Shown piece by piece: positions 32,207-37,479 of a stretch of 37,479 nucleotides of DNA (the first letter of the stretch is position 1; each line of letters begins with the position of its first letter). A program made the translations under genes and the position numbers. Location: the NCBI GenBank assembly GCA_015501075.1, contig JADNYJ010000314.1, forward strand, positions 1 to 37,479. Direction: 5' to 3'. This DNA comes from Gymnopilus junonius. Its lineage: Eukaryota; Basidiomycota; Agaricomycetes; Agaricales; Galerinaceae. The notes under the pieces are model-generated. The model did no database searches and had not been told where the DNA came from. It was given only the letters and a program-made list of their open reading frames with translations.

Positions 32207-32494
32207 ATGTCGTTTCCTTCCCACGGTCTAGGTAGCAGTGCGAGCGCGGCTCCATCCATTCGTTCTTGTTCTTCGAGTCAAGAAAGGTCAAGAATCGGCC
32301 CTCGAGACCCGTATCTGCTCGACGAGGCTATGATCATGATCCCCATTAACACGTTTATTAGTCAACTCCGGTCGATATCGACTTCTCGGGAACGTGTTTT
32401 GCATGCATTCGAAATTCGTGACCATCTCCTGCATTTTTTTGAGTCAGATGCTTCTGACATGAGTCAAATTGCCCAGGCTTCGGTCCCAATCTGA
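32207..32494 (+). CDS. Hypothetical 95-residue ORF
   Basis: Open frame from an ATG, MSFPSHGLGSSASAAPSIRS, Ser-rich at first, then a helical stretch with IPINTFISQLRSISTSRERV and FEIRDHLLHFFESD. No family recognised. It lies between the foldback element and the BCS1-like gene on the same strand. It may be a small host gene or chance. Confidence 0.3.
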   Translation: MSFPSHGLGSSASAAPSIRSCSSSQERSRIGPRDPYLLDEAMIMIPINTFISQLRSISTSRERVLHAFEIRDHLLHFFESDASDMSQIAQASVPI

Positions 32495-32518
32495 AGCCTC
32501 AGTCCGATAATACCTCAT

Positions 32519-32560
32519 AGATGCTGTGGATGCTCGATGCTGTGGATGCTGTGGATGCTT
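32519..32560. repeat. GATGCTGTG short tandem repeat
   Basis: Imperfect copies of GATGCTGTG and GATGCT in a row just upstream of the BCS1-like gene. Confidence 0.6.
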
Positions 32561-32568
32561 GATTTTGG

Positions 32569-32575
32569 TATAAAT
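32569..32575 (+). promoter_or_regulatory. TATA-like box of the BCS1-like gene
   Basis: TATAAAT about 70 bases upstream of the ATG at 32647, a plausible core promoter position. Confidence 0.4.
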
Positions 32576-32646
32576 TTTTCAATACATCACTAAACCCAGC
32601 CAGCCACCTTTCCCCGTCTCTTCTGTATCTCGCTCTGATAGATAGG

Positions 32647-34644
32647 ATGGCTTCGCCTATCCTAATAGCTCAGCAAATTTTTTCAGCCCTCAGTAATAGC
32701 AACTCTAATCACATCGGGTGCTTAAACGCTACGGCCACCAATGCCACTCTCCATTCGGCACATTCAACGGCACTCCCTATCAGTGCCACTTCCTTCATTA
32801 GCCTTTTGGTCTCGTATTCGGCCTTACAAGAGTGGCTCAAGCTTTTACTCTTTGGTGGTATCTTGGAAAGTTTGAGGCGCCTGGGTCTGCATCTTTATTA
32901 TAAGATATATGGTTCTTTCTTCATCACTGCTCGCTTCGAGGAAGATGACTCTAGTTTCGGTGTGTTTAACTAATGCTCGACCAAGGATAAATCTGATCGA
33001 CTTCTTTCTTCTCAGATTGGATGATGCTCTGGCTTTCCAAGCAACCTTCATGGAGTGAGCACCAGCCATCTCCCTTCAATATCCATTGACTAACGGTTTA
33101 TTTTGATAGAAAACGCGAGAGATGTTGAGATTAGCACCCGTAGCTTTGGTCTTAACTCCAACGCAGTACTTATCGAGGGAGAAGAGGATGATCTTACAGC
33201 TCTTCTTAACCGCGATAGGCAGCTGGCTTATCTCCCTTCTGAGGCTTCCGTCCACCATTTGTGGTACAAGCGACATTGGGTTCGAGTAACCCGCATCATC
33301 AGGCAAGGGTACAATAATCGTCGGGAAGAGGTTCTTGAAGTTTGGTATGCGGTTAGCTTTCGGTTGACTGATAAACGTATTGACAAAATACTTTCAGCAT
33401 CCTTTCCACCAATCATCGTATTCTGAACCAGCTTTTACTTGATGCCAAGAAGGTTTACCAGACTGCTCAACAAAACACAATTTCCATCTACACCTCTGAC
33501 TCCAACAACTCCTGGCGACATATGGCTTCTCGCCCTAAACGCCCTCTGAAATCTATCGTTTTAGATCATGGTATCAAGGACCTACTCATTGACGACGCCC
33601 GTGATTTCCTGGCGAGCAAGGCATGGTACGCTGCCCGCGGCATTCCCTTCCGTCGTGGTTATCTCCTTGTATGTCTCTGTTCCAGAAATTTTGTCAATTT
33701 ACTAACGGCTTCGTGACCAGTACGGTGTGCCTGGTTCAGGCAAGACCAGCATCATCCATGGCTTGGCTGGCGAACTAGGGCTGGATGTCTATATCGTCTC
33801 GCTTTCGCGTTCGCTCTTGGATGACACTGCTCTGAATGAACTCATCTCTGATCTTCCTGGTAAGCAATTTTATCCACCCCGGCAAGGAAATGGGTGCTAA
33901 TCTTCGCCCCTAGAAAAATGCATTGCTCTCATGGAGGACATCGATGCAGCCTTCAGCCAGACTCTCAAGCGGGACTTGGAAAAAGAAGACGAAGAAGCAG
34001 CAAAGGATATCAAGGACGAAAAGGATAAACCCAAAGCTTTATCGACTAGCAAGGTTAGTCTCAGTGGGCTTCTCAATGCCCTTGACGGTGTCGGTGCACA
34101 GGAAGGTCGCATTCTCTTTGCTACCACCAATAAATATTCTTCTCTCGATCCTGCCCTCTGCCGCCCTGGACGTATGGATATTCACGTTCACTTCAAACTG
34201 GCTAGCAAATATCAGGCCCGCGAGCTTTATCGCTGCTTCTATCTGCCTGAAGAGGAGGAGCACGCGGATGATGATGAATCCCCAGTGATCGCAGATTCTG
34301 GTTATGTATCTGAAGAAGAAAAAGCTGCCCGTTCCTCTTCATCTGATGAGGACACTGCCTTTCCTATCAAATCCGCCGACTTCTCAGGATATTCGCATCA
34401 TGCTCGTGCCCCTAAGCTTTCCTCAGCCAAGGTTGCTACCCTTGCTGCCAAATTTGCAGGCGCCATTCCTGAAAGGGAATTCTCTATGGCTGCCCTACAA
34501 GGATATCTCATGGCATTCAAAACCCGTCCGTACGATGCAGTCAGAGATGCTCCCGAGTGGGTGAAGAAAGAGCGTGCTGAAATGGCCAAGAAGATGGAGC
34601 TTTCCACCTCCAGCGAAGCGGTCAAGGAGAACTCGGAGACTTAG
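32647..34644 (+). CDS. BCS1-like AAA ATPase
   Basis: Mitochondrial chaperone of the Bcs1 family (which translocates the Rieske protein for complex III) or one of its many basidiomycete paralogues. Six exons join in frame: 32647-32959, 33016-33054, 33110-33344, 33398-33668, 33721-33859 and 33914-34644. The N-terminus has a membrane-type segment (EWLKLLLFGGILESL). The BCS1-N region includes DWMMLWLSKQPSW and ARDVEISTRSFGLNSNAVLI. The AAA core has Walker A in YGVPGSGKTSIIHG, Walker B in IALMEDIDAAF, the sensor/SRH stretch LFATTNKYSSLDPALCRPGR and HVHFKLASKYQARELY. The C-terminal tail is acidic and Ser-rich. No damage is seen; it is the first intact host gene right of the transposon nest. Confidence 0.9.
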
Positions 34645-34947
34645 ACCATGCAGTGAAAATTTGACCTATCCCCAGTCCATCAATTTATTTCTAGATACGT
34701 CAAGGCCTTTGCAGCAAAATATGTGCGCTGCTTATTGCACTGGGCAGGGCTTTTTAAGAATGCCTGCAACAGGGCCGCTTACTAAACATTGGCTGGCCCC
34801 TTTTCTTGTCGACGAGACACCTGTATATATTTTGATGTACAAGTTCTCGCATTGACACAAGGACGACTAGATCATGTAGATGTAGTCATGTTTCATGCAA
34901 GGCAATAAAGCAAAATAACTGTGAATAGACGATAATCATGATGAAAT
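34645..34947. other. Intergenic, tail-to-tail
   Basis: About 300 bases between the stops of the BCS1-like and dynactin genes. Nothing is recognised beyond expected 3' untranslated regions. Confidence 0.5.
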
Positions 34948-36115
34948 TTACTCGAGACCCATGCGAAGGCGCTCTACTTTGTCTCTTTCCATGCGAGCAG
35001 TCCTGTCTTCTGCCTCTGTGAGAGTATCATCCCAAGCCACGAATAACTCGGACAAATTGTCAACCTGATGGATGATTCATTCATGAAATGTTCAGAAGCG
35101 TGACAAGAGGGGCAAACTCACGTATGTAGCATGTCGTTCAACCAGGGCAGCTATTCGAACCTCAAGGGAAGCAGCCAGTTTTGAGTTTTCATCATAAGCT
35201 TCAACTAAAGCGTTAAGACGAGGTTCAAATTTCTCATAGTCTGAGAGGTTAGAAGAATAAATTATCGTGGTCGGTTTAAGGGAAGAGATTCCATACCAGG
35301 GAGATGGCCTGCTCCGAGAACACCTTTCTTCTCTAGAGTATCTATTTCAATTAGGTCGCGGTCAGCCGCACGTATGTCAGGCTCCATTTCACCCAGAAGC
35401 GCGTTGACCTCCTCCGGGGTCATATTATCGAAAGAAGGCGGATCAGGAAGTATGCCAGACAACGCGAAAGAGGGAGTCAAGAGATGAGCATTCTGGTTAT
35501 CTGCATATGAAAGAAACAATGTCTTGTTAGATGAAGGGGTGAAAGGAAATGCATTGAAAATTTACAGCTGTCCATGAACCTTCTGAGGCCTTCGTTGCCC
35601 TCGACAGCCTTATCTAACTTGACCTGGACCGTCTCAGTAAGGCGCGTCAACGACTCCCCTTGCTTCAAGTTTGCGGTGGCAGTACTGGAACTGACACCCG
35701 CGTACTCAAACTCCCTCGCCTTGCCTTTCCTATCCTTCCCAGCATCCTGCTTCATCCCTAGTACCAATGCCTCTAACCATCGCAATCTTAGCTCGAGCGC
35801 CAGAACAGGATCGACTTTTCCCGGGGCTGAAGGAAGAATATTGTCACTAGTATCAATGGTACTTGTAAGCTGCTTGTTCGTTCCAACAGAAGAATCCATG
35901 TCGATACTATCAATTGCTTCAGAGGCAGTGGCCAATGTAGGTGGCGGTGACGAAGAGGTAGAAGTAGAGTGTGATTGGGAGAATGCGAAAACGCCTGCGA
36001 TGGAGTTGCTTGGCGGAGAAGAAGGTGGACTGCTGTGCGTAGAAGAGGAGAGATGCCGATGGCGCTGTTGGATGTCGCCTAGAAACACACTTCCCACTGC
36101 TCTATTCGAAGCCAT
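34948..36115 (-). CDS. Dynactin subunit p24 (DCTN3-like)
   Basis: Small shoulder subunit of dynactin, the cofactor of cytoplasmic dynein. Four exons on the minus strand: 35566-36115, 35297-35500, 35122-35240 and 34948-35064, all joining in frame. The N-terminus is a Ser/Pro-rich disordered region of about 80 residues. After it come VDPVLALELRLRWLEALVLG, TRLTETVQVKLDKAVEG, FDNMTPEEVNALLGEMEPDI, a coiled-coil region YEKFEPRLNALVEAYDE and SKLAASLEVRIAALVERHAT, and the end VDNLSELFVAWDDTLTEAED. The early xLRxRLxxLE motif and the terminal F(V/x)xWD motif fit p24. Identification is by pattern, since the family is weakly conserved. It appears intact. Confidence 0.65.
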
Positions 36116-36715
36116 GGAATTATGTTAAATGAGGGTATACTTTGACTTTGGGTCAATCTTGAGGAGAGCCTAGGGTATCACGAATTAGAGACAAGGAAAC
36201 ATCAGAGGCGGTCGAACATCTCAAGCTCGAGGGGCCGAGGTGACACCTTCAGCACGAATCCGTGTCAATCCGAAATCGGAACTCAAGAACTCATCCTACA
36301 GTTAGGTAGACTTTGATAATTACTAGGTACAACAAATGGCGAGTCCTTCCACGACGATAGTGCAGATTAATAAATAGATGGTCAACCTAGGTATCCCAAT
36401 CCGAAAAAGAGAATAGGTGGTAAATGGATGACTGAGACGTTGCTACTAATGCAAGGATCGAATAGAAAAGGGTAGAGGATTGGAAGGAGTGGCAATATGG
36501 ATAGATCCTGCAGAATCTCAACAGGTATACATGGTAGAACGAAAGCAGGATTTCAAAGCAAAAGACCAATATATAGGAGAAAAGATCCAATTTTCAAACG
36601 GGACTGCTCTCCACCCTCTGCTCCATCTCGACAGGCAGTTGACTATACCCATACTCATCACCTCTTCTCCCACCAGCACTAAACAATCCGCCAAACGCCC
36701 TCACCCTCGCACTGT
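36116..36715. other. Intergenic region
   Basis: About 600 bases upstream of the dynactin gene and downstream of the copper pump. It presumably holds the dynactin promoter. Open frames here are short and not conserved-looking; no RNA or repeat is recognised. Confidence 0.45.
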
Positions 36716-37479
36716 CTAAGACGCTAGCAGCGCTATCCAAGAACATGCCTGTCCATCCCGCACCGCTATCAGGACATTAGGCGTGGCAGCGAGCGCCACA
36801 CCCCTCCCAATAGTCAGCGCAGCCCTCTCCTCTGGCATAACACTATCGGCTGGACGCGTCCACCACTTGAGCGTTAAAGAAGAAGCAAACGACGCTGACA
36901 GAGGAGAACGCCATAGCAGCACCAGCGAGCATGGGGTGCATATACAGACCAAAGGGGAGGAAGAAACCCATGGCAAGTGGGATACCGAGGACGTTGTAGA
37001 TGCACGCCCAGATGAGGTTGCGGCGGATGACGGAGAATATCTTGCGTGAGAGGTGCAGGGCTGCGACTACGTCGAGAAGGTCAGAGCGCATAAGGACGAT
37101 GTCGGCCGCTTCGATGGCAACAGACGTTCCTGAAGAGAGTGCGATACCAACCGTGGCTGCCACCAGAGCGGGAGAGTCGTTGATTCCATCTCCAACCTTA
37201 TGGATGCAATGTTAGGACAGAGAACACGAGGAAAAAAAGAGAACGGCACTGACCATTGCAAACGCCTTCGCCATACTTCTCCATCAACTCCGTCACCAAA
37301 GATGCCTTTCCCTTGGGGCTCATACTTGCGAAAACATTTTCTGGCCGGATCCCAACCTGCTTCGCAACAGCAACAGCGGTGGCCTTAGTATCTCCAGTCA
37401 TCATATGCACTTCAATCCCCATCTTTTCAAGCGCCTGCACAGCTTGCTTGGTCGAGGGTTTAGGCGCATCAGCTAAAGA
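36716..37479 (-). CDS. CCC2: Copper-transporting P-type ATPase (Ccc2-like), 3' part
   Basis: C-terminal part of a P1B-type copper pump that loads copper into the secretory pathway. The gene continues beyond the right edge. Visible are the P/N-domain piece [40 protein letters not shown], then after an intron (37197 to about 37255) [20 protein letters not shown] with the GDGxND hinge, [20 protein letters not shown], and helices 7-8 with [17 protein letters not shown] and [18 protein letters not shown]. Two one-base insertions relative to the expected frame are apparent, near 37271 (before the intron) and near 36885 (after SVSVVC). With the second shift the frame reads [11 protein letters not shown] and ends at 36716. 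They may be sequence errors or true damage. Confidence 0.85.

Noticed and set aside
35574..36128. Plus-strand open frame of 184 codons
   Set aside because: Antisense of the first exon of the dynactin p24 gene; no domain or intron logic.
1..37479. CRISPR arrays, bacterial operons, riboswitches and tRNA or rRNA genes
   Set aside because: None seen. The repeats present are terminal, subterminal or long terminal repeats of mobile elements, and the gene structure is eukaryotic.

Overview
The window looks like nuclear DNA of a basidiomycete fungus, probably an agaricomycete. Genes carry many short introns of about 45-100 nt with GT/AG borders. The host genes are fungal (a bestrophin-like channel, a BCS1-type AAA ATPase, dynactin p24, a Ccc2-type copper ATPase). 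The mobile DNA (Plavaka-type transposase, KDZ-associated TET/JBP dioxygenase, DUF6532 proteins, a chromodomain Ty3/gypsy element) is typical of that group. No database search was possible, so family names rest on motif recognition.

Layout. 1-984: the 3' end of a bestrophin-like channel gene (+). 1296-1705 and 14864-15584: two pieces of one MFS transporter gene (-), split by a 13.08-kb insertion at 1746-14827. The insertion has 18-bp terminal inverted repeats and a CTAG duplication. It carries a decayed Plavaka-type transposase (2631-5931, -), a decayed intron-containing copy of an STH1/SNF2-type remodeller (6118-9888, -), a small two-exon gene (10221-10646, +) and a decayed DUF6532-type gene (10897-14352, +). 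A 569-bp TA-flanked MITE sits inside its left end.

15600-32181 is a nest of further mobile DNA: a LINE ORF1 fragment without reverse transcriptase, a second DUF6532-type gene (-), a TET/JBP-like dioxygenase gene (-), a 7.5-kb chromodomain Ty3/gypsy retrotransposon (-), a Tc1/mariner-type transposase (-) and a 296-bp foldback element with a 9-bp duplication. From 32.6 kb ordinary host genes resume: BCS1-like ATPase (+), dynactin p24 (-) and the 3' end of a Ccc2 copper pump (-).

The strongest story is the 13-kb transposon. Removing it and one CTAG copy leaves a normal 72-nt intron with a CTAAC branch site in the MFS gene. Its cargo includes most of a chromatin-remodeller gene with introns kept, so it was acquired as DNA. 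Decay across unrelated elements repeatedly shows TGA where an arginine codon is expected, and Arg-to-Cys or Arg-to-His changes. That fits C-to-T loss at CpG, and the same region holds a TET/JBP-type 5-methylcytosine oxidase homologue.
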